Assembly: GCA_028823395.1 (NCBI GenBank)
Contig: JAPKBO010000010.1
Location: 1-37,603 of the forward strand
Origin: Planctomycetota bacterium
Lineage (GTDB): Bacteria; Planctomycetota; UBA1135; GCA-002686595
DNA length: 37,603 nucleotides
Reading direction: 5' to 3'
Shown: positions 1-8,441 of the stretch, piece by piece
Layout: every line of letters starts with the position of its first letter
How positions within the stretch are numbered: the first letter of the stretch is position 1
Notes under the pieces: model-generated
The model's database searches: none
Told to the model about the DNA's origin: nothing
What the model saw: only the letters and a program-made list of their open reading frames with translations
Made by a program: the position numbers and the translations under genes

Positions 1-645
1 CAGTTCTGCCGGCGCGTCCCGTTGGCTCAGGGCCAATACGCTCAGTTGCACCGCTGCGGGGCTTGACGGGATGCGGTGCTCAAAGCGCAGGCCCAGTTCC
101 TGGCTGGAGGTGAACGTCAAGGTGGTGCGATGGACCACAACGGGATTGCCACTCTGGACGCCGAACGCGCGAATCCGGTAGCGGGCCCTCTGCATGGATT
201 CATTCAAATGCAGGATGTCAACTTGTACCGTGCCGCGTTCGTAGTAGCGCGCTGTCGGCTCAGCCTCTTCGATGTCGCCCCAGTCTGCCAGGTGCAGCCA
301 GGGCGACCAGGCTCCATTACCTTGCACGGCTACTTCCAGGAGCACCCCCGCGTCCTCGGGCACGTGCACGTTCCAGGACATGAGGAGCTGATCGAAGGGG
401 CCGCCCGCCTCTACGGGGGCAGACTCAAACCAGGCCCCTGGTCCCAACATCAACCGCTCACGATCGAGGTCGATGGAACCATTGCGCAGTCGAGACCCGT
501 CTGCACCGGTCTGTGGAATTCCAAGGGTGAAACGGTGCAGGGGTTCGCCGAAGGATGGCGCGCTGTTGTGGGCGGGCTCCGGGGTGCCGGCACAAGCACC
601 CAAGAACAGCAGAGTGCTCGATAGAATGTGGGGGAGGCGGCTCAT
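1..645 (-). CDS. Lipoprotein with C39-like peptidase N-terminal region (partial, runs off left edge)
   Basis: Reading the minus strand from the ATG at 645-643 gives 215 codons with no stop before the window edge, so the C-terminus is missing. Residues 1-18 form a lipoprotein signal peptide ending in LGAC, so the protein is probably anchored to a membrane through Cys18. The rest reads as a beta-rich domain, with segments such as SWNVHVPEDAGVLLEV, WSPWLHLADWG and VQVDILHL. These resemble the N-terminal domain that precedes the catalytic domain in secreted C39-like family peptidases. The peptidase domain itself would lie outside the window, so the enzymatic assignment is inference from the N-terminal domain. 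The gene is divergent from the membrane protein at 727, with an 81-bp intergenic region containing a 15-bp palindrome. Confidence 0.75.
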   Translation of the reverse strand, partial: MSRLPHILSSTLLFLGACAGTPEPAHNSAPSFGEPLHRFTLGIPQTGADGSRLRNGSIDLDRERLMLGPGAWFESAPVEAGGPFDQLLMSWNVHVPEDAGVLLEVAVQGNGAWSPWLHLADWGDIEEAEPTARYYERGTVQVDILHLNESMQRARYRIRAFGVQSGNPVVVHRTTLTFTSSQELGLRFEHRIPSSPAAVQLSVLALSQRDAPAEL

Positions 646-680
646 GTCACACCATTCGGCGGCCCTTCCCCGGGGTCTGT

Positions 681-695
681 CCAGGAACTTCCTGG
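681..695. promoter_or_regulatory. 15-bp palindrome in divergent intergenic region, possible operator
   Basis: CCAGGAA-C-TTCCTGG is a perfect 7-bp inverted repeat around one base. It lies between the divergent starts at 645 (-) and 727 (+). The position and perfect symmetry suit a dimeric regulator, but no regulator is known and chance cannot be excluded. Confidence 0.3.
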
Positions 696-726
696 TTTCC
701 CGGCGCCTGTAGTGGAGAATGGGCCC

Positions 727-1374
727 ATGCGATCGCGCCCCATCTTCTATCTGGCAGTGCTCTTCGGTCTCGGACTGGCGGTCTATCCCTTGTGTGCGGA
801 TCCGCGACAAGCAGGGGTGAGCACATTGATATGGCTCTCCTTGTGGGCCGCTCCCGCTGGTGCCCTGGCATCGAGGGCTGGCTTGTTGGGCTGGGTGGTG
901 CCCGTGGGGTGGCTGTTGGCTCTGACTCCGGGCATCGGCGGCCAACTACCCGGGTTGCCGGGCCTGCGCTTTGAGTGGTTGTACGCGGGTCTGGTACTGG
1001 GGGGCTTATTCGGAGTGGGCTGGGGTGTGGGCCGGGCCTTCGTCTCCTGCTTCATGACCTCGGCCGCTGTGCTTCTACTCTTCGGGCTGCTACTTGCGGG
1101 CCTGCCCTCACTGGGAGGAATGGGCGGGCTAGCACCCTGGTCTCCAGCGCTGTCTGCCTGTTTCTTGGATTTATCCCCCGCCTCCCTGGTGCTGGAGTCT
1201 GCGGGGATCGATTGGATGCGCCATCCTGCCGTTTATAGCCCGGCAGGGGCGGACTCGATTGATCCCCTCCTGCGCCTGCCTTGGGTGGGGACGTGGGCCG
1301 GGCCTTGTGTGTTATTGCTTGGGTGCCTTACGAGTTGGATGGGCATACAATGGGGAACCCGGCGGGCTGCGTGA
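727..1374 (+). CDS. Hypothetical multi-pass membrane protein
   Basis: I do not recognise a family. The frame stays open upstream to 628, but the hydrophobic sequence begins right after the ATG at 727 (MRSRPIFYLAVLFGLGLAV). The codons before it read as low-complexity Gly/Pro sequence overlapping the divergent gene, so I place the start at 727, giving 215 residues. The protein is very rich in Leu, Gly, Ala and Trp. About five or six membrane segments are visible, including the N-terminal one, IWLSLWAAPAGALA, GWVVPVGWLLAL, WLYAGLVLGGLFGVGWGVG, SAAVLLLFGLLLAGL and a C-terminal GPCVLLLGCLTSWMG. It ends in a short basic tail (GTRRAA). No catalytic motif is visible. It is followed after 44 nt by the NIL-domain gene. 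Confidence 0.65.
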   Translation: MRSRPIFYLAVLFGLGLAVYPLCADPRQAGVSTLIWLSLWAAPAGALASRAGLLGWVVPVGWLLALTPGIGGQLPGLPGLRFEWLYAGLVLGGLFGVGWGVGRAFVSCFMTSAAVLLLFGLLLAGLPSLGGMGGLAPWSPALSACFLDLSPASLVLESAGIDWMRHPAVYSPAGADSIDPLLRLPWVGTWAGPCVLLLGCLTSWMGIQWGTRRAA

Positions 1375-1418
1375 GATCGTGATTGCGATCCACGTGACGA
1401 GCCTCTCCCCCCTTTGAT

Positions 1419-1658
1419 ATGAGCCCTCGCAAGTTTTTCTGCACCTTTCCCCAAGAGCGAATCTCCGAACCCCTCATCAGCCACACGCTTGGTGAGAAGT
1501 TCGGCGTGGTTCCCAACATCCGTGCGGCTTCCATCGATGACGCCGTGGCCTTGGTGGCTGTCGAGATCGAAGGCGAGTCTGAGCAGATTGAGAAAGCCGT
1601 GGCCTATCTGGTGGAGAAGGGCGTCAAGGTGGAAGAGATGGCCGCAGATAGTGAGTAG
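1419..1658 (+). CDS. Stand-alone NIL-domain protein
   Basis: This 79-residue protein is essentially one NIL domain, the ferredoxin-like ACT-related fold best known as the C-terminal regulatory domain of the methionine importer ATPase MetN. Diagnostic features are the opening beta strand, EPLISHTLGEKFGVVPNI (the Asn-Ile of NIL), VALVAVEIEGESEQIEKAVAYL and the closing GVKVEEM. No transport or ferredoxin domain is attached. Its role is unknown; small-molecule sensing or protein-protein contact is inference. Its 3' end overlaps the probable GTG start of the gamma-glutamyltranspeptidase by 8 nt, which implies co-translation. Confidence 0.85.
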   Translation: MSPRKFFCTFPQERISEPLISHTLGEKFGVVPNIRAASIDDAVALVAVEIEGESEQIEKAVAYLVEKGVKVEEMAADSE

Positions 1659-3501
1659 GCGCGTGCCTGAAGCTCTCCCTTTCGGCATCCCTTGCTCCAA
1701 GTGGGAAGCGGGTAAGCTCGCGGCGATAGGGCTGCTGTGGCTCGCATCTTGTCGGACTCCCGATCCTCTGGCGCAGCTGTCCACCACACGCCTACCCAAG
1801 GAGGGGGCAGTGGTCAGTGAGCACCCTCTCGCCACCGCGGTGGGCTTGGACTTCTTGGCCCGCGGGGGGAATGCTGCGGATGCGGCCGTGGCAGTGGCTC
1901 TGACCCTGGCTGTGGTTTTGCCCCAGGCGGGCAATCTAGGCGGCGGCGGATTTGCTCTATGGGTTCCGGCAGAGGGCGATGCCACGTCCTTGGATTTCCG
2001 TGAGCAGACCCCTGCAGGCTATGAGGCCAGCATGTATCTGGACGAAGCGGGTGATGTGGTGAAGGAGCGCTCATTGGGCACGCCATTGGCCGTGGGGATC
2101 CCGGGTTCACCGGCTGGATTGTTCGAACTGCATCAAAGTTTCGGATCGGGGCGCTTCACTTTCAAAGATCTCTTGGGTCCTGCGATCCGCCTGGCCGGAG
2201 AGGGCTTCCCCGTGGACCCCTGGCTAGCCAATTCTCTGCGCGGCCAATGGAAGCGTAAAGGTCGCCTCACCCGTGACCCCGCTGCCAGTCGACTCTTCTT
2301 CCCCAATGGAGAGCCACTGCTCGCTGGCGAACTGCTACGTCAGCCGCAGCTGAAGCTCACGCTGGAGGAGTTTGCGCGTGGTGGGCCACAGGTCTTCTAT
2401 CAGGGCGCAGTGGGGGCGGCGATGCTGCGCGCGCTTGAGGCTGCAGATCGGCGCATGAATGGCGTCACCCAGGGCCGGGGCATGACACCCCAGGATCTGA
2501 TGGACTACGAGGTGAAGGTGCGAGACCCCCTCGTTGGCTGGTTCCGCGGCCACCAGGTTATAGGTATGGGCCCGCCTAGTTCTGGCGGTGTGGCGGTCCT
2601 GCAGATTCTGGGGATTCTGGAGGGTTTCCCTCTTGGTGCTGAGCAAACTTCGGATCACGAGGGCCACGTCCATCTCACCGCCCGCGCAATGCACTGGTGG
2701 ATTGAAGCGATGCGCTGCGCCTTTGCCGATCGCGCCCAGCATCTGGGGGATCCGGGTTTCCACTCCGTGCCGATCGCCGGTTTGCTGTCACCCGCATGGA
2801 TTGCCGAGCGCAGGGTGTCCATCGGCGAGAGGGCGCGGGAGGACGTGCAGCCTCTGGCTGTCGCGCTGGAGGAGAGCGCCGAGACAACCCACATGTCCGT
2901 GGTGGACCGCGAGGGGAACGCTGTCAGCCTGACGACCACCCTCAACGCGTCCTTCGGAAGCGGCATCCTCGTTCCCGATGCGGGCTTTCTGTTGAACAAC
3001 GAGCTGGATGACTTCTCCATCAAGCCCGGTACGCCGAACATGTTTGGTTTAGTGGGCGGGCAGGCCAACCAGCTCATGCCGGGGAAACGGCCTCTGTCTT
3101 CCATGAGCCCGACTGTGGTGCGTAATGGTGCGGGCCAGGTGGCTCTGGTTATCGGTGCCCCCGGGGGCCCGCGGATCATCACCTCAGTGGCCCAGGTGAT
3201 CCTGCGCGTGCTGGGCTACGGGCAATCCCTTGAGGAGGCGGTGAGCGCTCCGCGGATCCACCAGCAGTGGGTGCCTGCGAAGACCCTCCTCGAGCCCGAG
3301 TGGGACGCAGAGCTCGTGGAGAGTGTCGTGAGCGACCACGGGCATGCGGTGGAGTGGGCCAAGACCTGGGGGTTCGGCTCGGTGCAGGCGATACACGTCC
3401 TACTGGATGGAAGCGTGTCTGCGGTCAGCGACCCGCGCCGCGGAGGCGTGGCGGGAGTTGTGGGGGAGCCATCTACCCGACCGGCACGGCCGGGTAAGTG
3501 A
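1651..3501 (+). CDS. ggt: Gamma-glutamyltranspeptidase, lipoprotein form
   Basis: GGT is an N-terminal nucleophile hydrolase that cleaves gamma-glutamyl bonds, for example in glutathione, outside the cytoplasm. It matures by autocleavage into large and small subunits. The expected nucleophile is Thr412, in ETTHMSVVDREGNAVSLTT. It is followed by FGSGILVPDAGFLLNNELDDFS and PLSSMSPTVV, all matching the conserved small subunit. The frame is open far upstream inside the NIL gene, but a GTG at 1651 (or 1663) gives 616 residues and a signal peptide ending in LASC at residues 31-34, so it is probably a lipoprotein. The start overlaps the NIL-domain gene by 8 nt. The length is close to the usual 560-600. 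A role in periplasmic glutathione or peptide salvage is inferred from the family. Confidence 0.93.
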   Translation: MSRRVPEALPFGIPCSKWEAGKLAAIGLLWLASCRTPDPLAQLSTTRLPKEGAVVSEHPLATAVGLDFLARGGNAADAAVAVALTLAVVLPQAGNLGGGGFALWVPAEGDATSLDFREQTPAGYEASMYLDEAGDVVKERSLGTPLAVGIPGSPAGLFELHQSFGSGRFTFKDLLGPAIRLAGEGFPVDPWLANSLRGQWKRKGRLTRDPAASRLFFPNGEPLLAGELLRQPQLKLTLEEFARGGPQVFYQGAVGAAMLRALEAADRRMNGVTQGRGMTPQDLMDYEVKVRDPLVGWFRGHQVIGMGPPSSGGVAVLQILGILEGFPLGAEQTSDHEGHVHLTARAMHWWIEAMRCAFADRAQHLGDPGFHSVPIAGLLSPAWIAERRVSIGERAREDVQPLAVALEESAETTHMSVVDREGNAVSLTTTLNASFGSGILVPDAGFLLNNELDDFSIKPGTPNMFGLVGGQANQLMPGKRPLSSMSPTVVRNGAGQVALVIGAPGGPRIITSVAQVILRVLGYGQSLEEAVSAPRIHQQWVPAKTLLEPEWDAELVESVVSDHGHAVEWAKTWGFGSVQAIHVLLDGSVSAVSDPRRGGVAGVVGEPSTRPARPGK

Positions 3502-3516
3502 GCAACTGATAGCGTG

Positions 3517-3553
3517 GACCCGATGAAGGGCTGGCATTCCTCCGGATCGGGTC
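3517..3553. terminator. Stem-loop between convergent genes
   Basis: GACCCGAT (3517-3524) and ATCGGGTC (3546-3553) form a perfect 8-bp stem with a 21-nt loop. It lies between the converging stops at 3501 (+) and 3609 (-). There is no clear T-run on either side, so a bidirectional terminator is plausible but not certain. Confidence 0.3.
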
Positions 3554-3608
3554 GACCTCCCGGTGCCGAAGCAGGGAGGGCCGTTGCGAACTCCGTTTCT
3601 TTCCGAAC

Positions 3609-4874
3609 CTAGAAGTCCAGATCGTCCAACGCGTCTAGGTCGTCGTCGGCCAACTCCGCAGCGCCTGCTTTCTCTTGAGCGGCCCCGTCCTGCTTGGAGT
3701 AGTTCAGCCAGTAGGCCTCGTCCGTGCTTGCACGGGCCCAGACCTTGTGCAGCAGCCTGACGACCTTCTTGTTGAACAAGTGGTCCTTGTCGGAGGTGCT
3801 GTAGGCCCACCCGGCGTTCTTGCCGTTTGAGATGTCCTGCAAGGCTCGTTGCAGTACGTCGCCGTCCCGGAAGCCCTGTTCGGTTGAGTAGTTGATTTTC
3901 GCCATCCTATTGACGATGGAGCCAAAGGCCTTGGGGCCGTAGGTCTCAACCAACTTCTTCACGGCGCGAGAGCCTGCGGCTCCGGCGTCCGGGTCGATAG
4001 CCAGGGCGGTCAGTTGCTGGATGTCGCTCCACTCTGCCGGTGTCGTGCCTTCTTGGGCCTCAAAGGCTTCAAGCAAATCCAAATCCACCGAGGACGGGTC
4101 GTACCGGTTCACGGGCTCCGCTGGTTCGGTAGCCTTCTTCGTGGGCTCCTCGGCGGGTGTCTCCACAACCTCTACGGGCTCTAGGGCATCTGACTGCTCC
4201 ACGACGGGGTTATTCGTCGTTGCGTCGTCAGCCTGTGTTTCAGCCGCGGCGACGGGTGTGTCATTGGGTGTCTCCTCGACCGGGGTTTCGTTGAGTACGA
4301 ACTCCCAGAGTAGGAACGCCACGAGCACGGCCCCAACGAGACTGCCGATAAAGGGCAGCGGGCTCTTCTTCTTCTTGGGCTGCCAGCGGCCCGAAGTCTC
4401 GCCCGTGTCCTTATCCTCGCCGTCGCCTTTGCCTGACCGGCGCGAACTTGCGGCGGATGAGCGGGAGGGTTTGCCCTTTGCTTTGCGGGCCGCTGCGCGA
4501 GATTTCGGGCCGCTGCGCGATCCGGACTTTTTCTTGCCTCCGGAGGGTTTCGTTTTTTCGTCCGAGTCCTCGGCGGGAGCGGCGCGCTTGGGCGTGGCCG
4601 GCTTGCGCGAGGGAACCGGTGGGGGGGCAGCGGCAGCCGCGGCTTCAGCTGCACGTTGGGCTCGCAACTTCTCCATCATGCTGGGCCCGGATTTCTTGGG
4701 CTTGCCCGAGGGCACGTGCTCCTCAAGGTTGGCCGGCTTCGGCTCATCCACTGGCGGACCGATCTCCACCACGCCGCCCTCACAGGACTTGCACTTGGCC
4801 TTGTCGGCGGGGAAAGTCGCGGGGACTTTGAAGGTGGCGCTACAACTAGCGCAGGTGCCAACTCGGTACTGCAT
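3609..4874 (-). CDS. Zinc-ribbon / single-TM protein, paralogue 2
   Basis: Family not recognised beyond its N-terminus. Residues 1-35 form a zinc ribbon with Cys8, Cys11, Cys28 and Cys31 (CASC...CKSC), of the type often seen at the start of planctomycete and myxobacterial membrane proteins. A long low-complexity linker rich in Lys, Arg, Ala, Pro and Ser follows to about residue 170. One membrane segment (PLPFIGSLVGAVLVAFLLWEFVL) comes next, then an acidic Glu/Thr/Ala-rich stretch. The roughly 150-residue helical C-terminal domain contains KAFGSIVNRMAKINYSTEQ and the end AELADDDLDALDDLDF. The zinc ribbon and basic linker should be cytoplasmic and the C-terminal domain periplasmic. The C-terminal domain looks distantly related to that of the upstream neighbour (4937-6241), from which it is 62 nt away on the same strand. 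Confidence 0.82.
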   Translation of the reverse strand: MQYRVGTCASCSATFKVPATFPADKAKCKSCEGGVVEIGPPVDEPKPANLEEHVPSGKPKKSGPSMMEKLRAQRAAEAAAAAAPPPVPSRKPATPKRAAPAEDSDEKTKPSGGKKKSGSRSGPKSRAAARKAKGKPSRSSAASSRRSGKGDGEDKDTGETSGRWQPKKKKSPLPFIGSLVGAVLVAFLLWEFVLNETPVEETPNDTPVAAAETQADDATTNNPVVEQSDALEPVEVVETPAEEPTKKATEPAEPVNRYDPSSVDLDLLEAFEAQEGTTPAEWSDIQQLTALAIDPDAGAAGSRAVKKLVETYGPKAFGSIVNRMAKINYSTEQGFRDGDVLQRALQDISNGKNAGWAYSTSDKDHLFNKKVVRLLHKVWARASTDEAYWLNYSKQDGAAQEKAGAAELADDDLDALDDLDF

Positions 4875-4897
4875 CCGGGGATCTCATTTGGGGTCGT

Positions 4898-4911
4898 GCG
4901 CCCTTTGGCGC
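4898..4911. repeat. Small GC hairpin plus G-run between tandem zinc-ribbon genes
   Basis: GCGCC-CTTT-GGCGC forms a 5-bp stem in the 62-nt gap between the two minus-strand genes. On the plus strand it is followed by a run of nine G at 4917-4925. It could affect readthrough between the genes; the evidence is only structural. Confidence 0.25.
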
Positions 4912-4936
4912 GGGGAGGGGGGGGGAGCGGGTGGCG

Positions 4937-6241
4937 TCAGCGGCCGCCCTCAGCTTTGCGGCGCAATTTTTCCATGCGCATTCGTTCGTTTTCGTTGCGG
5001 GGCTTGTAGCTGGGATTGTCCCAGAAGGGGTCGATTTCCTCTTCCTTTTCGTCAACCTCACGCCAGAAGCGTTTCCACTTGCGGTCATACCAGCCGAACC
5101 ACTGCTTGATGCCGGAGTCGATGCGCTCCTGGGTTCCGCCCATGGCGACATGCACAACGAAGGTGGTCTGGTACTCAGTAATGTCGCTGAGCAGCATGTG
5201 GATCAGATTGAGTTGGATGGCGTTCTCTTCGGATTCGAGAGGAATGCCGCCCATGCGCTTGAGCAGGCCGGGGACGGCGTGCTTACCGAGTTCCTCCAGG
5301 CGACTCCGTGCGGCGGTGATCTCCTTGGGGCGCGCTTCCGTGTTGATCAATTGACCGATCAGACTCTCAATCTCAGTGATCTGTTCCGGGGTCGTCTCGG
5401 CGTGGTAGGCGATCTCTTCACGTACCACTCCCTCAATGACCTCGGAGCCGTCGGCAAGGGTCTTGCGTACGGTTTTCTTGGTGCGTTTCGCACGCTCGCG
5501 TTTCTGTTCTTCTGGTGAGATCCAGCGCTCCCAGCGCCAGGCTTTCCAGCGCATGTCCGTACCGCGTAGGAACTCCCACTCCATCCAACGATCGGAGAGG
5601 TCCGGATCACCGCTGCGTGACTGCACGTGCAGGTGCACGATGGCGGAGTTTTCCGTCTCCGCGACGATGTCGCCGTCGTAGGGCTTCCAGGTAGAGACGG
5701 CCATCTCGGCTTCCGTGGAGGTCAGGTCGTCGACGATTTTGTTGCGGTAGCTCGTCTGGGCTTCGCCGTCGAGGCCCGTCCAGCCGGCCAAGGTAGCAGG
5801 TTGCTCTTCCCCGACAGATGCGGCTGCCGCAGAGGTGACCTCGTGATCGCGCACTTTGGCGAAGTCCAGCAGCACGAAGAGCTTGGAGGTGTTACGAGAG
5901 AAGGCTAGCTCGTGCATCTGTCGTGCGAAAAGAACGTGCGGTGAGTCCCAGCCGGTGCTGGGCGCGGTGTCCTCGTCAACCACGGGAGGGGCGGCATCGA
6001 CCACCGGGGGCGGATCATTATTGCCGCGGGTGACCATCAGCATGACGAGTCCGAAGACTAGTACGGCGCCGCCACCGATGAAGTACTTGGTGGGGTCCTG
6101 CTTGCGGGCCTTGGAGCCCCGACGCGCTCCGGGGGGGGTAGCCACGTAGATGTGGCTGCACTCGCCGCAGCGAACCTTGGCGCCTTCCTTGCTGTCAGGA
6201 AGTTTGGCGCGGGCGCCGCAAGAGGTGCATTCGATGATCAT
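4937..6241 (-). CDS. MJ0042-type zinc-ribbon / single-TM protein, paralogue 1
   Basis: The protein has 434 residues. Residues 1-30 are a clear MJ0042-type zinc ribbon (Cys5, Cys8, Cys25, Cys28: MIIECTSCGARAKLPDS...VRCGECSHIYVA). A short basic linker leads to a membrane segment at about 52-70 (YFIGGGAVLVFGLVMLMV), then a Pro/Val/Asp-rich spacer. The large C-terminal region has an alpha/beta part with Trp-rich strands (WMEWEFLRGTDMRWKAWRWERW), a charged Lys/Arg helix and a helical end containing HAVPGLLKRMGGIPLESEEN and QWFGWYDRKWKRFW. That last part aligns by eye with the end of the downstream paralogue (3609-4874). No function is known. The gene is divergent from uvrB across 177 bp. Confidence 0.82.
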   Translation of the reverse strand: MIIECTSCGARAKLPDSKEGAKVRCGECSHIYVATPPGARRGSKARKQDPTKYFIGGGAVLVFGLVMLMVTRGNNDPPPVVDAAPPVVDEDTAPSTGWDSPHVLFARQMHELAFSRNTSKLFVLLDFAKVRDHEVTSAAAASVGEEQPATLAGWTGLDGEAQTSYRNKIVDDLTSTEAEMAVSTWKPYDGDIVAETENSAIVHLHVQSRSGDPDLSDRWMEWEFLRGTDMRWKAWRWERWISPEEQKRERAKRTKKTVRKTLADGSEVIEGVVREEIAYHAETTPEQITEIESLIGQLINTEARPKEITAARSRLEELGKHAVPGLLKRMGGIPLESEENAIQLNLIHMLLSDITEYQTTFVVHVAMGGTQERIDSGIKQWFGWYDRKWKRFWREVDEKEEEIDPFWDNPSYKPRNENERMRMEKLRRKAEGGR

Positions 6242-6374
6242 GGTGGGCAGTTCCTCACGGGGGGTACCCGTCAGCGGGGGCGCAGGCTACGGACTATGAG
6301 GCCGAGGCACGAACCGGTGGAACAAGGTACCGGGGGGCTGCAGGGGGCGCAAGATGAGGCCTCTGACGGGCACC

Positions 6375-6393
6375 TCCCGATCCCGGGTCGGGA
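6375..6393. promoter_or_regulatory. 19-bp near-perfect palindrome upstream of uvrB
   Basis: TCCCGATCCCGGGTCGGGA is symmetrical except for one T-G mismatch and ends 25 nt before the uvrB ATG. A DNA-repair gene is a natural target for SOS-type repression, so this is a candidate operator. It does not match the LexA boxes of E. coli or Bacillus that I know, so the link to LexA is speculative. Confidence 0.3.
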
Positions 6394-6418
6394 CTGGATG
6401 GGGTACAAGTAGAGGCTC

Positions 6419-8431
6419 ATGGACCCGCGGCCCTTCAAACTCATCTGCCCCTATGAGCCGACGGGCCATCAGCCCCAGGCGATCGACAAGCTTGAGCGCG
6501 GCCTCCGGGAGGGGGTTCCGCAGCAGACCCTCAAGGGTATTACGGGTTCCGGCAAGACGTTCACCATGGCTTCGGTGATCGAGCGTCTCAATCAGCCGAC
6601 TCTCGTGCTGTCGCCGAATAAGACGCTTGCGGCACAACTGTACGCCGAGTTCAAGGAGCTCTTCCCGGACAATGCGGTGGAGTACTTCGTCTCCTATTAC
6701 GACTACTACCAGCCCGAGGCCTACGTGGCCTCGACGGACACCTTCATAGAGAAGGATGCTAATCGCAACGAGAACATCGAGCGTTTGCGTAACAGTGCTA
6801 CGCGCTCCCTGCTCGATCGCAGGGATGTGATCATTGTGGCTTCGGTCTCATGTATCTACGGGTTGGGTTCGCCCTCTAACTACAGCGAGATGGCCGTGCA
6901 TGTTACTCGCGGCGAAGAGTTGGACCGGGACGATCTATTACGCAACTTGACTCAGATGCAGTACGCACGGAACCACCTGGAGTTTCGGCGAGGCACCTTT
7001 CGTGCACGTGGAGATGTCGTGGAGGTTTTCCCGGCCTACGAGGAAGACCGCGTGATTCGCATTGAGTTCTTCGGGGATGAGGTCGAGGCCATCACCATGG
7101 TGAACCCCCTGCTCGGGGAAGTGCTGGAGGAGCATGAGCAGGTCGTGCTCTATCCGGCCAACCACTACGTCACTTCGCAGGAGCGAGTGGAACGCGCTCT
7201 GCCCCTGATCGAGGAGGAGTTGGAACTGCAACTCGAAGCCTTTAAGCGCAAGGGGAAGGTGCTTGAGTCTCAGCGGCTCGAGCAGCGCACGCGTCACGAC
7301 ATTGAAATGTTGCAGACCACGGGCGTCTGCAATGGGATCGAGAACTACTCGCGCTTCATGGACGGGCGTTCGCCCGGCCAGTCGCCCTTCACCCTCCTGC
7401 ATTACTTCCCGGACGACTGGGTGCTCTTCGTGGACGAGAGCCACGTGGCCGTGCCTCAGGTCGGTGCCATGTTCAAGGGCGACCGATCGCGCAAGGAGAC
7501 ACTTGTGGAGTACGGCTTTCGACTGCCCAGCGCCCTCGACAACCGCCCCTTGCGCTTCGAGGAGTTTGAGGGCTTGTTGCGCCAGGTGGTGCATGTGTCT
7601 GCCACGCCGTCGCGCTACGAGCTTGAGCACTCCGGGACGCACATCGCTGAACAGGTTGTGAGACCCACCGGCTTGCTTGACCCTCCCATTGAAGTGCGTC
7701 CAGCGGTGACCCAGGTGGACGACCTGCTGGCTGAGCTACGCAAGGTTATCGCCGCGGGCTGGCGCGTCCTGGTGACGACCCTGACCAAGCGTTCGTCGGA
7801 GGAGCTGACGAGCTACTATTCCGAGCTGGGTATTCGCGTGCGCTATCTGCACTCGGAGATCGATGCGCTTGAGCGCTCGGTGATTCTGCGCGACCTGCGG
7901 GCCGGGGAGTTTGACGTGCTCGTTGGCATCAACCTCTTGCGGGAGGGCTTAGATCTTCCCGAGGTTGCCCTGGTGGCCGTTCTGGACGCGGACAAGGAGG
8001 GCTTTCTGCGTGCCCGGACGAGCCTGATCCAAACTTGCGGACGTGCCGCCCGCAACGTGGCAGGGCGTGTGATCTTCTATGGCGACCGGGTGACGGATTC
8101 CATGCAGTCCTGTTTGGATGAGGTTGCACGGCGCCGGGTTATCCAGCGGGCCTACAATGAGGAGCACGGGATCGAGCCCACGACGATTATCAAGCCTATC
8201 CGAGCGAGCATCGAGGCCATGTACGAGATGGACTACCCCGACGTGCCTCAGGTTGCCGAGCCAGGTAGTGAGGTGGACGAGGCCGAGACCTGGCCGCTGA
8301 CGCGCCTGCGTGGTGAGATCGAGCACCTACGCGCTGATATGCTGTTGGCCGCCCAGGAGCTTCGCTTCGAAGAGGCCGCGAGCCTTCGCGATCGTCTCAC
8401 TCAACTGGAAAACATGGAACTGAAGCGATGA
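6419..8431 (+). CDS. uvrB: Excinuclease ABC subunit B
   Basis: UvrB is the damage-verifying helicase-like ATPase of nucleotide excision repair. It receives lesions from UvrA and recruits UvrC. The 670 residues match the usual length. Visible features are the Walker A loop GITGSGKT at residues 40-47, the beta-hairpin region [11 protein letters not shown] that inserts into damaged DNA, the DEAD-like [10 protein letters not shown], the helicase motif [29 protein letters not shown], and the motif [11 protein letters not shown]-terminal UVR motif ([31 protein letters not shown]) contacts UvrC. It begins with an ATG preceded by AGAGG at about 5-nt spacing, one of the better ribosome sites in the window. 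uvrC follows after 10 nt. Confidence 0.98.
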   Translation: MDPRPFKLICPYEPTGHQPQAIDKLERGLREGVPQQTLKGITGSGKTFTMASVIERLNQPTLVLSPNKTLAAQLYAEFKELFPDNAVEYFVSYYDYYQPEAYVASTDTFIEKDANRNENIERLRNSATRSLLDRRDVIIVASVSCIYGLGSPSNYSEMAVHVTRGEELDRDDLLRNLTQMQYARNHLEFRRGTFRARGDVVEVFPAYEEDRVIRIEFFGDEVEAITMVNPLLGEVLEEHEQVVLYPANHYVTSQERVERALPLIEEELELQLEAFKRKGKVLESQRLEQRTRHDIEMLQTTGVCNGIENYSRFMDGRSPGQSPFTLLHYFPDDWVLFVDESHVAVPQVGAMFKGDRSRKETLVEYGFRLPSALDNRPLRFEEFEGLLRQVVHVSATPSRYELEHSGTHIAEQVVRPTGLLDPPIEVRPAVTQVDDLLAELRKVIAAGWRVLVTTLTKRSSEELTSYYSELGIRVRYLHSEIDALERSVILRDLRAGEFDVLVGINLLREGLDLPEVALVAVLDADKEGFLRARTSLIQTCGRAARNVAGRVIFYGDRVTDSMQSCLDEVARRRVIQRAYNEEHGIEPTTIIKPIRASIEAMYEMDYPDVPQVAEPGSEVDEAETWPLTRLRGEIEHLRADMLLAAQELRFEEAASLRDRLTQLENMELKR

Positions 8432-8441
8432 CGGTGGCCCG

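Noticed and set aside
76-624. Plus-strand frame of 182 codons at the left end
   Set aside because: The minus strand here gives a lipoprotein with a signal peptide and domain resemblance. The plus frame has neither and is its shadow.
1233-1985. Minus-strand open frame of 250 codons over the NIL and ggt starts
   Set aside because: Low-complexity Arg/Ser/Pro sequence antisense to two recognisable protein families.
2335-3182. Overlapping minus-strand frames within ggt
   Set aside because: They lie opposite the conserved catalytic region of GGT, with no motifs of their own.
4021-5109. Long plus-strand open frame opposite the zinc-ribbon gene (362 codons)
   Set aside because: It is antisense to a gene with clear zinc ribbon and TM features. 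Its Ser/Gly/Ala-rich composition is what GC-rich codon bias produces on the opposite strand.
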